From Chionomys nivalis (taxonomy: Eukaryota; Chordata; Mammalia; Rodentia; Cricetidae): a DNA stretch of 64,000 nt. The position numbers and the translations under genes are program-made. Under the pieces are notes generated by a model, which worked only from the letters and a program-made list of their open reading frames with translations, was not told the DNA's origin and did no database searches. Positions 20,640-33,754 of this stretch are shown here, in pieces (the stretch's first letter is position 1; each line of letters opens with the position of its first letter). Where the stretch lies: positions 128,162,826 through 128,226,825 of the forward strand of contig NC_080086.1 of NCBI RefSeq assembly GCF_950005125.1, given 5' to 3'.

Positions 20640-21320
20640 TTTTATTTTTATGGTTTCTTACCAGAGTAGCTGATGTACTTACTCTATTCTTACATTACAC
20701 TTCACTTGCTAAAGACCAAGTGATGATACAGAGCCTAAATAATTAGTTCTTTGTTTACGTTTCAAACCGACTAGCTTTTTTTTTTGTTTGTTTGTTTATT
20801 TGGCTCAGCAGACTGTTTTATTTGCAAGCCACTAAGTTATTAATAAGTGAGACGGTCTGGGTTTTATAGATATTTTTGAATATCTCACAACTCATTTAAT
20901 GTTTTAATATGCAGAATATGTTCTAGGTGAAACACACGATTTTATTGAGAGCCTGTTACCTATGGCTAGTCCTGACTTTCTGATATAGTCTAAGGAGCAT
21001 GCAGGAGGTCAGGGGAGGGAGGCTCTGCAGCTTGCCTGTATTTAGCTCGTGGCTTTGCCATTTACCTTGGCAAAACTGCCTAAAAGCCCTGTGCCCAGTG
21101 TCCTAATTATTGTCAGTGAAGGTGAGAGGCATGCCTGGTGCCCACAGTGGCCAGAGGGGGCATTGTATCTCCTGGGATTGGAGTGAGTTAGCATGTGTTT
21201 TGAGCTGCCATGTGGGTGCTGAGAACCAGACCTGGGTCCTCAATGAGAGGTTTCTATGTGAGAATCCTTTTGTACATTGTTGGAAGGAAGGGGAATTTGA
21301 AAAATGGTTGTGGGAAACAG
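20640..21320. other. Unique DNA
   Basis: Nothing recognised apart from a short T-rich/(GTTT)n patch near 20780-20800. Confidence 0.4.
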
Positions 21321-21324
21321 ATGT

Positions 21325-21650
21325 TCCCCCAAAAGATTAGACATAGAATTATTATATTATCTAGGAACTTCGCTATAAGATATATATCCAGTTGAGGTGA
21401 TATGTACTTTCCTCTGTTGACTGCAGCATTATTCTCAAAGGCCAAGATATTGTGTTGTCTGGATAATACAGGTTATAGATGAACAAATGACGTATACACA
21501 CACATATAATGGAACACTACTCAGGCATAAGGGAAAATGAAACCCTGTAATTTGTGACAACACTGATAGGGCAGGAAATCACTATGTTAAATGAAACAAG
21601 CTAGGCAAAGAACAGTCAAGTGTCTCATCATTTTGTGCAAAGAGTGTTAT
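21325..21650 (+). mobile_element. Ancient LINE-1 ORF2 C-terminal fragment
   Basis: Sense blocks 'tgactgcagcattattctca', 'ataatggaacactactcagg', 'ctgtaatttgtgacaacact' and 'atgttaaatgaaacaagcta' follow the order of old mammalian L1 ORF2 ends. Diverged well beyond the Lx copies. Confidence 0.65.
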
Positions 21651-21681
21651 TAACGTTGATTCCCATAGAAATCAAGGAGTA

Positions 21682-21835
21682 GCCAGGTGGTGCCTTTAAT
21701 CCCAGCGCTCAGGAGGCAGAGGCAGGAGGATCTCTGTGAGTTTGAGGTCAAGCTGGTCTACAGAGTGAATTCCAGGACAGCCAGGGTTATACAGAGAAAT
21801 CCTGTCTTGAAAAACCAAAACCAAAACCAGAACCC
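21682..21835 (+). mobile_element. B1 SINE
   Basis: 'gccaggtggtgcctttaatc', 'ggaggcagaggcaggaggat', 'gaggtcaagctggtctacag', and an A-rich tail with ccaaaa units. Full length, moderately young. Confidence 0.9.
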
Positions 21836-21957
21836 CTCACACACATACACAAAGAAAGAAAAGAGAAAAGGAAGAAAAGGTTGAAGAGACTAGTGGGATA
21901 GGATGGGGGCAAGGGTTGATCAGAGAGGACTTAATTACAATTAATTCAAATCCGGAA

Positions 21958-22520
21958 GTGCTAGTGTGAAGGAAATGGATGCAGACCCACAACCAAACAG
22001 TAGGCAGAGCTTGGGGAATCCTGCAGAAGATGGGGAGCAAGGATTGTAGGAGCCAGAGAGGTCAAGGGCACCACAATAAAACCCACAGAATCAGTAAACC
22101 TGGTCTCATAGGGGCTCACAAAGACTGAGCCAACAACCAGGGAGCCTGCATAGGACTGACCTAGGCCTCTGCATATGTGTTACAGTTGTGTAGCCAGATC
22201 TTCTCGTGAGACTCCTAACAGTAGGCGCAGGGGCTGTCTCTGCCTCATTCAGTGGTTTGTGGGATCCTTCTACCCATATTAAGTCGCCTTGCCCAACCTT
22301 AATACATGGGAGGTGCTCAGTCTTACTGCAACTTGATGTTTCATGTTTTGTTGATACTCATGAGAGACCTGGCCTTTCTTAAATAGAAGGGATGAGGAGT
22401 GGATTGTGTGGGGGTGGGGGGGACAAAGATGGGGGAAGGGACTGAGAGGAGAGGAGGGTAAGGATTACAGCAGAGCTGTAAGATAAATAAATAAGTAAAT
22501 GAAGAAAGAAAGAAAGAATT
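21958..22520 (+). mobile_element. LINE-1 3' UTR (Lx type), 5'-truncated
   Basis: Sense 3' UTR blocks: 'gatgcagacccacaaccaaa', 'gggagcctgcataggactga', 'gagactcctaacagtaggcg', 'acttgatgtttcatg' and a G-rich run, ending in AATAAATAAATAAG and A-rich (GAAA)n. Same family as 41.06-41.62 kb. Confidence 0.85.
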
Positions 22521-22779
22521 TTTAAAAAGAAGTACCAGTGTGCCATTGTATAACATGGTGACTACAGACAATGGTAGCTGAACTATACATTTAAAAGGAA
22601 TTTTATCATGAGTAAATGACTTGCGTTTGAGACTATAGACATATTTAACTTAATTTAAACATTTCCTCAAGTATACAAACAAAACGATTTCATGGAGCCA
22701 TTAATATTTATAAATGGCATAGTTTCATGCATTAATTTAAATATTTTATGAAATATTTTATTTGAACTTGATACATTTA

Positions 22780-22953
22780 TTTTATTTTTAATTATTTGTG
22801 TGCTTGTGTGCAGCTATTTACAGAGTCCAAAAAGAGGTCATTAGATCCCTTGGAGTTGGAGTTATAGGCAGTTGTGAGCCACCAGACATGAGTACTGGGA
22901 ATTAAACTTGAGTCCTCAGCAAAAGCAGTATGCCAACCCATCACCCCAATCCC
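22780..22953 (-). mobile_element. B3 SINE
   Basis: Reverse B3: 'ccaaaaagaggtcattagat', 'ccttggagttggagttatag', 'gagtactgggaattaaactt', 'acccatcaccccaatccc'. Diverged. AT-rich unique DNA at 22520-22780 precedes it. Confidence 0.8.
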
Positions 22954-22959
22954 TATTTG

Positions 22960-24350
22960 TCGATTTTCAAATTGGCCTTACTAACTGCATCCTCTTGATT
23001 GTATCTCCTTGTAGGAAACAACCAGTATTTTCATCTACTATGACTGCTGAAACACGTGTTAATGCAAAGCATTTGCATGGAACAATTTAGTATTTCTTCC
23101 AGTAAATGTTGCTGGATTTGGCCTGGAGGCTTGAGTTGCATATACTTTATAGTTTGGCGCATTCTTCATGAGTATGGATAAGAAGAGCGAATATATCTAC
23201 AGCGATAAGTTTCGGTCAGTGAAATAATGGATCTATCAAACTAAAGGTCCATCTTGACTCTTGTGACCCCCTAACTGCAGTTGAGGGAAGTCTTTAGAGT
23301 AGAAAGGTTGAGATGGAGGGAACACCAGCTGTTGATGTGTATTTCATGATAGTGAGGGAGTATGGTTATTGTTTGCACAGAGAAGCATGTTCTGTCTGTT
23401 AGGTTTCAAAGTCTTACATTCACAGAAATGTCACGATTCTTTTTTTTGCACATCATGCATGGCTTATGCCATTGTTTTTAAATTTGTTTGCATCATTTAT
23501 TTCTTCATATGGTTTTGCCTGTTGCTCTCTCTGATCTTTCTTGAATTATCCAGGAAAAATATATTTCCTCCCTTAAATCCATATTTCTTTGGTATATCCT
23601 CACAACACTGGGTATATTATGATACCTTTCATAACTCCAGGGATTTTTATAAACTCTTTTCTGGAATTCATAGCTTGGAGGGGAGATTAAAGTTGGTGTA
23701 GAAGAGAGGTGGGCGAGGGCAGATGAGATCATGACACTATTTGAGTAGACCTCTCAAAGTGTAAAAGTTTACTATCAGTAACTTCCTGGCTATACCAATT
23801 TCCTTCAGCATGTACCCCCAGTTTCCATGATCAGAAGGACCCGAGTCTGAGAATCAGTAAGTAGAAGGAGAAGAAGAAAATGGTGAATGAGGAGACCCTG
23901 AAGAACAACATGTCTTCACTGTGTCTCATATGTTCTCCTATTTTGCTTGAGGAACTTGAAAATACCTGTGTGGGTATAGTCTTAAAAACTGCTTTGATAT
24001 TGCTAATTGGAATGAGCACTCACCCCTAGCCTAGTCTGTGACCATGGTCACAGATCAAGTTTTCTCTTTGATGATTCTTGCTTCCATTAAAAGTTTTAAG
24101 CAAGCTATAAGGATTCTTAAAAATCCCCCCTGAAAAAGTGAAGATTTTTCACATTTGCTGGCTTCATTATTTTGTGAACTGCTCTGGATAAGATTGAGTC
24201 TTCTGATATATCTTATGGCACACACACCTGAGATTTCCCCACGTTCATAAACACACATTCACATTGTGCTCAATTCATGGTGGCACATCTTACTTTTTGT
24301 GTAATTGATTGCTGATATCATCTCTTTTGGTTATTTCTGAAAAATAGTAT
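22960..24350. other. Unique DNA
   Basis: No element recognised. The plus-strand frame 23369-23701 (110 codons, Phe/Cys/Leu-rich) is typical of AT-rich non-coding DNA and has no supporting signals. Confidence 0.4.
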
Positions 24351-24705
24351 TGTCTTAGTTTACTTTCTGTTGCAGAGCCAAAACACAAACCAGAGCCAAT
24401 TTGGTAAGAAAAAGAGTTCAAATTCATCTTAAGATTCATCACTGAAGGGAGTCAGGGCAGGAATTCAAGACAGGAACTGACTGAAGCAGGAATCATGGAG
24501 GAACATTGCTTACTGCCTTGCTTTCTCCGGTTTGCTCAGATACTGTTCCTATAAACCACAGTGCCTCTAACCCAGGTATAATACTGCCCTCATCAAATCA
24601 GCAATAAAAATAATGCCTCATAGTCATGCATGTTGGGCGATCTTATGGAGGTGGTTTTTCAGCTGAGATTCTCTCTTCCTGGTAGCTGGGGTTTCTGTCG
24701 AGTAG
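24351..24705 (-). mobile_element. hAT-like rodent repeat (URR1-type)
   Basis: Same ordered blocks as 1-372: 'gtcttagtttactttctgtt', 'tcatcactgaagggagtcag', 'gaagcaggaatcatggagga', 'gcttactgccttgctttc'. About full length and diverged. Confidence 0.65.
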
Positions 24706-27700
24706 TAATTATAAGAAGTGTTTAGATTTCTATGTTTATTTTTTATTTTACTTTTTTATGTTTATTTTCTTGCAAGCTTGCATACATCAAGTTTTATTAA
24801 TCAGGCCTGATATTGTCAAGCACATATAGTAAATGATGCTTGTATCACACTGTGCTTATTTAGTAGGTCTTCTACAGGTTACTTCATTTAAGTCTTGTTT
24901 CAAGGATTCAAGACAGATAATCTTTTCACTCAATGTAAGATATGGCTAAAAAGCAGAAAGGTTAAATAATATGGTGGAAGTTAGACATCTACTGGATGGT
25001 AGATCACATTCTAATCAATTTCGGCTCTGAAGTCTGTGTTCCTTTTCTAGCTTTTGTTGCTTCTTGAGTGCTGAATTACTGCAGAGTTGTATGTCTGTCT
25101 TTCTGCATAATGTGATACCTCCTACCCTCTCACTCAGCCTCAACACTATTCAGTCTCTACACAAATAGTATTGTGTTTCCTATGTTTCAAATATGTAGTA
25201 TCAAAATAATTTCAGTCCAATGCCAGGCACTGTAGGAGACACAAAAATAAGTGATCTCATGGTGATAACCTTAAGAGATTCTATTTTAGAACCAAAAGAG
25301 TGAATACAGGAGCTGGAAACTAATCTACAGTATAGAACAACAGAAATACAACTTTGAGAGACAGCTCATGGTAGGAATTTCCCAAAAGGAGCAGGTAACT
25401 CTAGAAGCTCCTCCTTACTGGATCTTGATTGATGTTTGGCTTGTTGGTTGTGATGCTCCCAGGAAAAGCTAATGACAATATCTTAATAGCTCACTGTCAC
25501 CGCTGTTTTTTGCCAACAGCTTATTTTTGGTGAGAAATAATAATCAAGGCAAAGTAGGATCTAAGAAGGGATGGAGCATACAGACGCTTTTTAATTTCAC
25601 TGACATTTCCTCTGGGCTGTGACAAAGAAGACAATGTATGACAAAGAGTTGGGAGAAAACCTATATATTTTAAAAATTAATCTGACACACAACAATTCAT
25701 TCTTGCTAAATACATCAATTTATTTATGAGGTTGGGATGTACTATTAAGTACCTGCATTTTCTAGTAGAATTGGGAAGTCTATAAAACAATTATCCCAGG
25801 ATAGAAAGTGGTACCAATCATTGGAAGAATATAAACAAAATCATCGTAATACATGAGACAAGAAATAAGTTAGCTTGAAAGCTAACGTTCATGTAAAAGG
25901 CAAATGATGCAAGTTGTTATGTACTTCTCTAATCATCAGATATTTCTAGATTCTCATCCAAATTCTAGCAGGCGATATGAAAGAGGGCTACCCGTGGGTG
26001 GTCTTAGAGCAAGAAGGTACCATGTAGCTCATATAGGTGGTGACATAAATTGTCTTCCCACTTAGGCAGACTTTAGTATTAGAGGGCATTTGTAGAAGAA
26101 AAGAGTTCTGTGTCCGTGGCCCTGTCAAACCCTAGGTAGGAGAGTTCCAAGGTCATCTCGCAGGTTTCTGGAGGAAGCACACACCATCTACAGAAGGACA
26201 GTATTCCACTTGAAAGCCAGATTCCATGTCCTGTTATAAACCTAACAGACGCCACTGTGCCACAGGCTCAGACTGCTTATCTTAAGCTAGGTGCTCTCAA
26301 AATCACCAAACTGTGTCCCTCGTTAATCCCTTATGACACTGTAGCTGGACCTTTGGTACTGACCTTGCACATGTATAGAGGGCACAGGTAAGCTTCACAG
26401 TTAGACACACAGAGTACCATATCACCACCGAAGTTCCATAGCTGCACTAACACACATTTCTTCATGTCTACCTAGGTCTCATGGGAAAGTTTTCTACAAC
26501 CCAATCACTAGGAAAAAATAAGCTGAGTTCATGGATGGGGCGGTTGTCTTGGATGTTTGTGAATGTCAACATTGATGCTTGTTGCACTCTAGCCCCATTC
26601 TGGGTGTTGCTTAAAGGCAGCTGAGGAAGGAGAGTTTCTTCCCAGGGTACTCTTTGACATTGTACTAAGAAATTTGCTTTGCCTGGAGAGAAAAACCTAC
26701 CCAAGGTAAGAGAAATGAAGACTCATGGGGAGTACCAAAATGGCTTAGCTACTTGATGGTGAGCTGGGATGATTAGCACATCAATAACAAAGATACCTTG
26801 GGAAGAGGCTTGTGGAAGAATGAAAGGTGAAGGTAAGATTGTACAAGTATTTACATCATGTGGTCCCACAAACCACGTCCTTCCCTTAAAGTGGATGAAG
26901 CACTTTAAAACCAAAATGGTGACTCTATCGATTTATGTTACCTTACGGGTATATGCTGAAGGTATTGTTGAATACATTTCATAGTATTGGATATTGAGCA
27001 TGATGGTGCCTAGGATGACCCCACAGCATTAGGTACGTCAACTAGAAAAAGTGTTTCTGTAAATTGAGATGTGATAAAGTGGAACTTTGCCTGATCACAA
27101 GCTCAGTTTAGGAAATGTTGGTGTGAGATGAGCTCACACATTGAGATGCTAAGTAGGAATCTGATAGACAAAACTGAAGTTGAGGAGAAAAGCGTTTAAA
27201 CCAGGGTGGGCAGAATCACAATCATGTTAGAAAAAAGAAATCATACAAAAGATAAAAGAAGTCTTTCCTAGCATCTGGAGGGGCCCAGAGCAGAGACTGA
27301 CCCCTTGACCTAAGTTGCTCATGTGCACCATGAAGGGACCCAAATGTGAGAATGATAGGGCTTGTGCCAATTTTACAGAAATCAGATTCTAGGTAGAAAG
27401 TTCAGCGTGGGGAATGTTAGGAGCGAACACACTAAAGCCACTGTCTAGAGATGTCTAGTACATGCCCATTTCTGCGATTCCCCTAAGACACAAGAGAGTC
27501 TAACCTCACTGTCACTTTTGGTTTTGGGCTGTAAGTTGGCAGTGACTTCTATGCTGAAGGAGTTTGTTTCTGGTTCAGGACCCACCAGTCCCTTCCCTGC
27601 TGGTGTGAGCATGGGAATCTGTGGAAGAGCACGCTGTGGGAGGCAAGTCTCTGGGGCTACCTATGAGGACACATGGCACAGGATTTTTGTCTAGACATGT

Positions 27701-27735
27701 AATGAAGTAAGTCACAAAACAATCCCACACCAGTT
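24706..27735. other. Unclassified mostly unique DNA
   Basis: Three kilobases without a confident element. 25195-25330 has a weak ancient-repeat look ('caatgccaggcactgtagga'). 26.0-27.7 kb might be an old LTR-element interior, but I cannot place it. Frames at 26468-26704 (minus) and 26769-26984 (plus) have no recognised domain. Confidence 0.35.
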
Positions 27736-29150
27736 TGGAATGATGATTAATGAAAGGGTTATTTATTTAAAGGGAAAAAAACTTACAGATAACCGTCCTA
27801 GACAACAGTCTCCTGCACGACCAGGAAAAGTGTCTGACAGCCAGAAGTGGAATCTGAGGCAAGAGAGCGAGCGGAGGGCTGCCCCTGCTTTTTTAAAGCG
27901 AAAGATACCACAGCCCAGTTGGGCTGGTATCTCAAAGGCTATTGGCTGAAGGAGCAAAAGTAGCTCCCGCAGCACCTCCCCTTTTTGTTTAAGTAAGAGA
28001 GTTCTAAACCTACTACGAAATTATATACAATAAGTACAAATATCCTATTCTAACTATCTTAAGTCTTGTATAATAAATAACTTGGCCAAGTCATGAGAGG
28101 AAAGTAGCTACATTTATCTAGTCTTCAACCCAATTGAAGATCTGAGAAGAGAAATAATGTTACCTGAGTAATTAGGAAGTGCAATCAAACAACTTCCAAA
28201 ACATGCAACAAATCACAGAGACAACTGGATACCTGGGCAATCACCAAAAGTCACGTTTCCAGCGTTGAAACAACCAACTTTGGCTAAGGCCTAGAATAAC
28301 TGACAGATTATTTTTAAAGGCAAGAAAATTTTCAAAACCGTCTTACCCTGTCTTGGCAAGATTTGACAGTTCTGATTATCCATTTCTGGATACTATGTAT
28401 TTTGTCAGTAGTTGAGGTATGGGCAGTTCCTTGCCCAGAGGCCGGTTATGCCAAGAAGAAGACAAGCTCCAAGTGGAGTGTCTTTGGTGCTCAACAATCT
28501 CTCAGGAATAGATTGGTGTTGCCAGGAGCGATTGTGTCTCACTACCACAGAACTCTAAATTAGCTTAAATACCATTTTCTACAGCTCTTTGAAGAGGTTG
28601 AATATTATTTATACAGAATATAATCTCTATGTATCTAAAGAACCTGATTAGTCTAACTATAAATATGTCAGACATAGATGACTATTGATCTACAATTCTT
28701 AATACCTATCTAACTTAAAGACTAAGAGAATAAACAACTGTGCAATAAATGAGGACAATGGCCTCCAAATGTAAACAATGTATATCAATACATAAACAAT
28801 ATATAAGTATCTTAATCAGAGGTAGAAATGTACACTGCAAAATGTACAATATATATATCAGTACATAAAAAGTGTTTTAAACACAGGTAGAAGCATGCAT
28901 GCATACAATATTCAATATAATTTAACTTTGTATCCATATACAAAATCTATGCCAAAGTAATTATCTATAAACAATAACTCACAAATACCAATCTACTATC
29001 CCATCATCCCATTTTCCCTCTTTTTTTTTTCCAAAAAAGATCCGTAAGCTTATAAAATTCCTCCCCCAACCCTCAACCATATACTAATTATAATCAACCC
29101 CTAAATAATGTCCCTAAACCCAAGGACAAACTTTGCTGGGAGAGGGGACG
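27736..29150 (-). mobile_element. Truncated non-coding ERVK-like element: 3' LTR plus interior
   Basis: On the minus strand an interior region (about 29150 to 27990) leads into a purine tract (aacaaaaaggggagg, 27975-27989) and then an LTR beginning TGCTGCGGGAGC (ends 27974). The LTR carries a TATA-like ctttaaaaaagc and an AATAAATAA signal near 27760. Interior blocks match the provirus at 33.8-34.2 kb in order (tagtcttcaac, ...taatgttacc, ...gcaacttccaaaac), yet the LTR is unlike that provirus's LTR. No gag, pol or env frame is visible. The upstream boundary is unclear (29.1-29.3 kb) and no 5' LTR is seen. Confidence 0.65.
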
Positions 29151-29400
29151 TGTGCACTGTGCAGTCAACTGCGTTCCTCCCCCCTGCTGCTCATCACTGC
29201 AGTAGAAAGCAGTTTCTCCTCACAGTCCTTTGGCAGCCTAGTGCTGGGGGTGGGAGGGCGACTTCATGGAATTGAGAACCTAGTTGCTTTAGAGTAAGGT
29301 TGGAATAAGAAGCTAAGAAAGTCAGACTTTGTTCACATTAAAAAAAAATGTTTTCACAGATTATTCTTTCTGAAGATATCCCCTCTACAATGAATATGGA
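29151..29400. other. Unclassified DNA at ERV boundary
   Basis: GC-richer sequence (tcctcccccctgctgctcat) that may be either residual element interior or flank. Confidence 0.3.
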
Positions 29401-29404
29401 ATTC

Positions 29405-29545
29405 TTAATTTTTTTGACAACTGGGTCTCACTCTATATCATAGTCTTCTTAGAAATTTAAGGCTGCTCTCAAATTTATCATCTTTTGCCTCAGTCTCCCA
29501 AGTGCCAGGATTATAGGCATATGTACCAACAACACATCTGGCTTT
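29405..29545 (-). mobile_element. Old B1-type SINE
   Basis: Reverse B1: 'aactgggtctcactctatat', 'cctcagtctcccaagtgcca', 'ggattataggcatatgtacc'. Diverged. Confidence 0.7.
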
Positions 29546-29579
29546 TAAGTTTTTTTTTTAATTTTTAATTTTTCTATGT

Positions 29580-29690
29580 TTTTAAATTTTTATTTATTTC
29601 TAAGTATATGGGCATTTTGTTAGCATGCATATCTGTGCACCATGCGTATGGAGTGCTTCAGAGGCCAGGAGAAGGAACTGAATCATTTTC
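29580..29690 (-). mobile_element. B3 SINE, truncated
   Basis: Reverse B3 3' part: 'tgcatatctgtgcaccatgc' and 'cagaggccaggagaaggaac'. The tRNA-like head is missing. Confidence 0.6.
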
Positions 29691-29829
29691 AGTCTCCATG
29701 AGGAATGAATGAGAATTTCTGCTGTCCTGCATGCTCATTAGCATTGCAGATTTGGGTCATTTTACTAGGTCTTCATGTGTCCCTTGCTTTAATTGCATCA
29801 TCTCCCAGATAGCAGAGGGTATATTTTCG

Positions 29830-30260
29830 ATGATCTTTTCATTGCACTGTTTCCCATCCGTGTCTTGGTGACATGTCTGCTCACATCTTTCACTGAATTT
29901 TAATTGAGTTGTTTGTTGGTGATTGGTTTTATAAATGTTTTGTATATTCTAGACAGCAATCCTTTACACTTGTGTCCTCTGCATTTTTTATTGCCAGCTT
30001 GTGACTTTCCATCCTTTTTCCTTTGATGCTGCCATTTGCAGAGCACAAGTTTTAATTCTAAGAAGGTAGCTTATCCACTATTTCTTTTATGTATTATTTT
30101 TCTGGTGTGAATCTCAAAAAAGCCATTGCCATACCCTGTGGCTAAAGTTTTACTAGGGGTTCCCTCTAGGGGTTTTATAGCTTTGCATTTTTTATTAGGT
30201 GTGTATGATCCATTGGAGTTAATATTTTGTGAACACTCTTTTATTCTCATTTTTCTTTTG
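29830..30260 (-). mobile_element. Ancient LINE-1 ORF2 fragment
   Basis: Plus-strand reading matches the antisense of old mammalian L1 ORF2: 'tttaattgagttgtttgttg', 'ttttgtatattctagacagc', 'gtaggagcacaagttttaat'-like, 'agccattgccataccctgtg', 'ccattggagttaatattttg'. No intact frame. Confidence 0.65.
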
Positions 30261-31160
30261 GTTTGCCTACTTTTATTTTATGCTAATATAGAGAAACTTG
30301 GGATTTATCTTGTTCATGTAAGTCCGCAGATATTTCCAAGTAGCCTTTAAACAGTTTTAATCAACCAGGTGATTAGAGGAGTTCCCTAAGTTACTTAAAG
30401 ATAGCCCTCAGAGTGAAAGTTTGCTTGCTAGACAATTAACAATTACACAGCAGATGGTTAATGGGGTTTCCAGTGTACTTAACTCTCATTTAATAATAAT
30501 AATAATGGATTTACATTTTTAAAGATTGTCAGTTAGATTTATAATATAACAATTCTGTCAGTCCTTTTGCCCTTGGTAGGTGAAGCATGAGAAAAAATTG
30601 TGCATATTTGTTAGAAGGGAAGTTTTATGATGCATTGTTTTTTGCTGTGTGGTGTCTTATCGTCATTTGTCATTTGTCTTTCTGAAATACTCCAGAGGAC
30701 TGTATCCCTAAAATCTGAATTAAATAAGTCACAATACAACATTTTGTAATAGTTTCCAGCTGATGGTTAGTGACTATTGGTGCATGTTCAACTTATACAA
30801 ATGCCCAGAAGAATCACCGAAATAAATATCATCAATAAAATATTGAAATCAAAAGTTGAATTAACATATTTTAAAGAAGAATTTAGGCACTAAGCTGAAG
30901 AACAAAACTTAACACTGAATAGAATATTGACTATTTTAATGTATCCATTTGATTGGGTCATGAGACACCCAGATATTGGGTTAAACATTATTTTTGTTGT
31001 TTCTTTGAGAATGCTTTTATGTAAGAGCAGCAATTACCTTGATAAGTTGAGTAAAATTAATTATCTTCCTAAGATAGGTTGGTATCATCTTAACAGTTCC
31101 GAAGCTGAATAGAAGGCCAAACCTTTACAAGGAAAAAGGCAATTCTGTCTGTTTGTTTAC
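30261..31160. other. Unique DNA with short (ATA)n
   Basis: A short TAA/ATA run lies at 30491-30507. No other signature. Confidence 0.4.
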
Positions 31161-31164
31161 TTAA

Positions 31165-31345
31165 AGTGGATTTCAACAAAGATAGACTGTATGTATCCCA
31201 GGCTGGCCTCAAGCCCCCTATGTAGCCAAGGATGTGTTTACTGCCGGGGTGTGGGATTAGAGGTGTGTGTCACCACACCTAGCACTATGTGGTGCTGAGG
31301 ATCAAACCCAGGGCTACATACCCACTAAGCCAGAGCCCTGCTGAA
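31165..31345 (-). mobile_element. B4-type dimeric SINE
   Basis: Reverse order B1-like arm ('tatcccaggctggcctcaag', 'gtgtgtgtcaccacacctag') followed by ID-like arm ('gtgctgaggatcaaacccag', 'cccactaagccagagccct'). This is the layout expected for an antisense ID-B1 dimer. Confidence 0.8.
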
Positions 31346-31359
31346 GATGTTAAATCCCC

Positions 31360-31610
31360 AGTTCTCCTCCTGAGTGGTCAGCCCACTGTCCTGGGAACTC
31401 TCTCATCTGTCTTCTTGCTTCTCAGGGTTTCTGAGTTAGGCTGCATTTGTACCATCAACTTCCTTGCATCTCCATCTTGTTAACTCATCATGAAGACCTT
31501 GAGACTTGACTGCCTTCAGGCCATGGGCACACTTCTTTATAATAACTCTTTAAAAAATGTGGCCCTGTGGGTCTCCAGAGAACCTGACACAGGCTTTAAT
31601 CTTTCAATAC
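31360..31610 (+). mobile_element. Possible old MaLR/ERVL LTR fragment
   Basis: 'cacttctttataataactct' and 'ggtctccagagaacctgaca' recall the end of old mammalian LTRs. Weak. Confidence 0.3.
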
Positions 31611-32950
31611 CAAGAGAAAAAGTTTTTTTTAGAAATCTATGAAATTGGACAATTGATAATTAAAGCTCATTACCAAGCAACTGCAAAAGAACAATAACAT
31701 TTTTATTATAGTAACAATGGAAAAGAACTCGGAAAGCTAATGAAAAAATATAAAAATGAAAATTACTCTTAGCTAATTGGTTGCACCTCCAAACACATTC
31801 TAAATTATTAATTAGTAAAAGAATTAGTATTTCTCTTTAAGTATAAGATAGGGAAATGGTTACTCATCTTTTCACTACCATGTTCAGAATTAAAATGATA
31901 ATGTTTCATTTCTTCTTCAGGCAATTATATTGAAATTCTGTACAATGGGAAAAAGCCAAAGATTTCAAAGATTTCAAGATTTCCTTCGATGCTCTAAACT
32001 CCTTACATTGAATACTTAATTACATGTTGAATTCCCAATCTCTATATGCAATTAAAGAAGAAAACTAAAAACACACATATTAGACTGTACATTTCGAGGG
32101 ATGAACATTATGTTCTCTGCTTTACTTACTGAGATGTTTCAAGAAGGCTTTATTCCAATTAAAAACACTTTGCTTTGAGCAGGCTTAGAAGAAACATTGA
32201 GAAAGAGGTGCAGAGATTTCTCACGTATCCTCCATCACTGCTCACTGCTTTCCTTATTATCAGTATTGCCACAAGACTGGGTCATTCTTTAAAACTGGCA
32301 ATGCATCTTCATCATCCAGATGCTGCAGCCTGCATTATTGTTCATTCTTGGCCATGTATGGGATTGGGCAAATGTAAAATGACACCATACTCATAGAGAG
32401 TGGTGACAGGTCTTGAATGCCCCCCGTGCTCTACCAATTTTTCTTCTCTTTCCCTAATTCTTGGCAACCAATCATATTATTACTGTCTTCATTATAATTC
32501 CAGGCATTTTCAACATCAGGCACAGAGCAATTTAAAAAAGAAGGACTTACCAAGGAAGACGACACTTTTCTGCTTGACATACCAGTGATGAGAACTTACC
32601 CTACTCCATGCTTGGCACAGTCAATTGTTCTCTCCATTTGGAATGTCTCCTTTTTTATAGCTTATCAATTATTTTCTTTCTTTTTTCCCACTGGATATTC
32701 TTTCTCAATTTTCTGCTCCTTTGCCTCTTTGTAGCACAGTAGGGTCTCCAGGCTTGGTGCTCCATTTTGGCAACATCATCCAATCTCAGGACTTAATGTT
32801 AGACTCAGATGTTAGACTTCAGGAATTTTTTTCTTTGCAGCTTGATTTTTCCTCCCAAGTTTTGGAGATACATACGTATGTAAGTAACACATACATACAT
32901 CTAATTTGTTTGGTTTTTACTGAAGAATAATGTAGGTAAAATTGTAGATA
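31611..32950. other. Mostly unique DNA
   Basis: AT-rich, no gene. 32420-32490 ('accaatttttcttctctttc...ttggcaaccaatc') may be the start of the ancient antisense L1 continued at 32955. Confidence 0.35.
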
Positions 32951-32954
32951 TTTG

Positions 32955-33275
32955 CCTCTCTCCTTTTTCGCCCCAACTCCTGGTTTTTCCACACCACTCT
33001 GTTCTTATGAGGTCAGCATCTTTAGATTACATATTTAAGTGTGAACATGCAGTATTTGTCTTTTTTTGTACCTGACATTTCATTTATCAGAGATGCATGC
33101 AGCTTCATCTCTTGTTATCCATGGCAGACTTTCCTTGTTGTTTGAGGCTAATGTGCCACATTTTCTCTATTCATTCATTCATTTCATTCACAGATATGCA
33201 ATTTGCTTTCATATCTTGACTGTTATAAATAATAGTGTAAGTGAACCTGGGAGTGTAGGTATCTTCCTAAGACTC
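32955..33275 (-). mobile_element. Ancient LINE-1 ORF2/3' fragment
   Basis: Antisense blocks 'aagtgtgaacatgcagtatt', 'tgtctttttttgtacctgac', 'catatcttgactgttataaa' and 'gaacctgggagtgtagg' follow old mammalian L1. Confidence 0.7.
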
Positions 33276-33276
33276 T

Positions 33277-33350
<74 letters not shown>

Positions 33351-33351
33351 A
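33276..33351. repeat. (CT)n(CA)n compound microsatellite
   Basis: A CT run (to ~33325) passes into a CA run (to ~33351) directly at the edge of the provirus. CA-rich sequence resumes at the other edge. Confidence 0.95.
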
Positions 33352-33355
33352 GAGG

Positions 33356-33598
33356 AAATCAAAGATTGCTAATTTATTTCCCAGCTGCCCAGACCCAAAT
33401 AATCACTCAGAAACTTCATTAATTACAACATTGTTTGGCCAATGTCTCAGGCCTATTTCTAGCTAGCTCTTATATCTTAAATTAACCTATTTCTATTATG
33501 TTGTGTATTGCCACGAGGCTGTGGTTTACCAGGTAAAGTTTAAAGTTCTGGAGTTTCCTTCTCCTTTAGCAGCTACATGACATCTCCCTGACTTCATC

Positions 33599-33645
<47 letters not shown>

Positions 33646-33754
33646 CATTCAGATTTCCTACCTGGTTTATTCTGCTCTGATGTAGTCTGAAGCATCTTCT
33701 TTATTAACCAATGGTAATAAAACATATTCATAGAATAAAGAGGGAAATCCCACA
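33356..33754 (-). repeat. Provirus 3' LTR with internal (CT)n expansion
   Basis: Same block order as the 5' LTR, but with a ~44-bp CT tract (33602-33645) where the partner LTR has only a short tctc region. A lineage-specific microsatellite arose within one LTR. Confidence 0.75.
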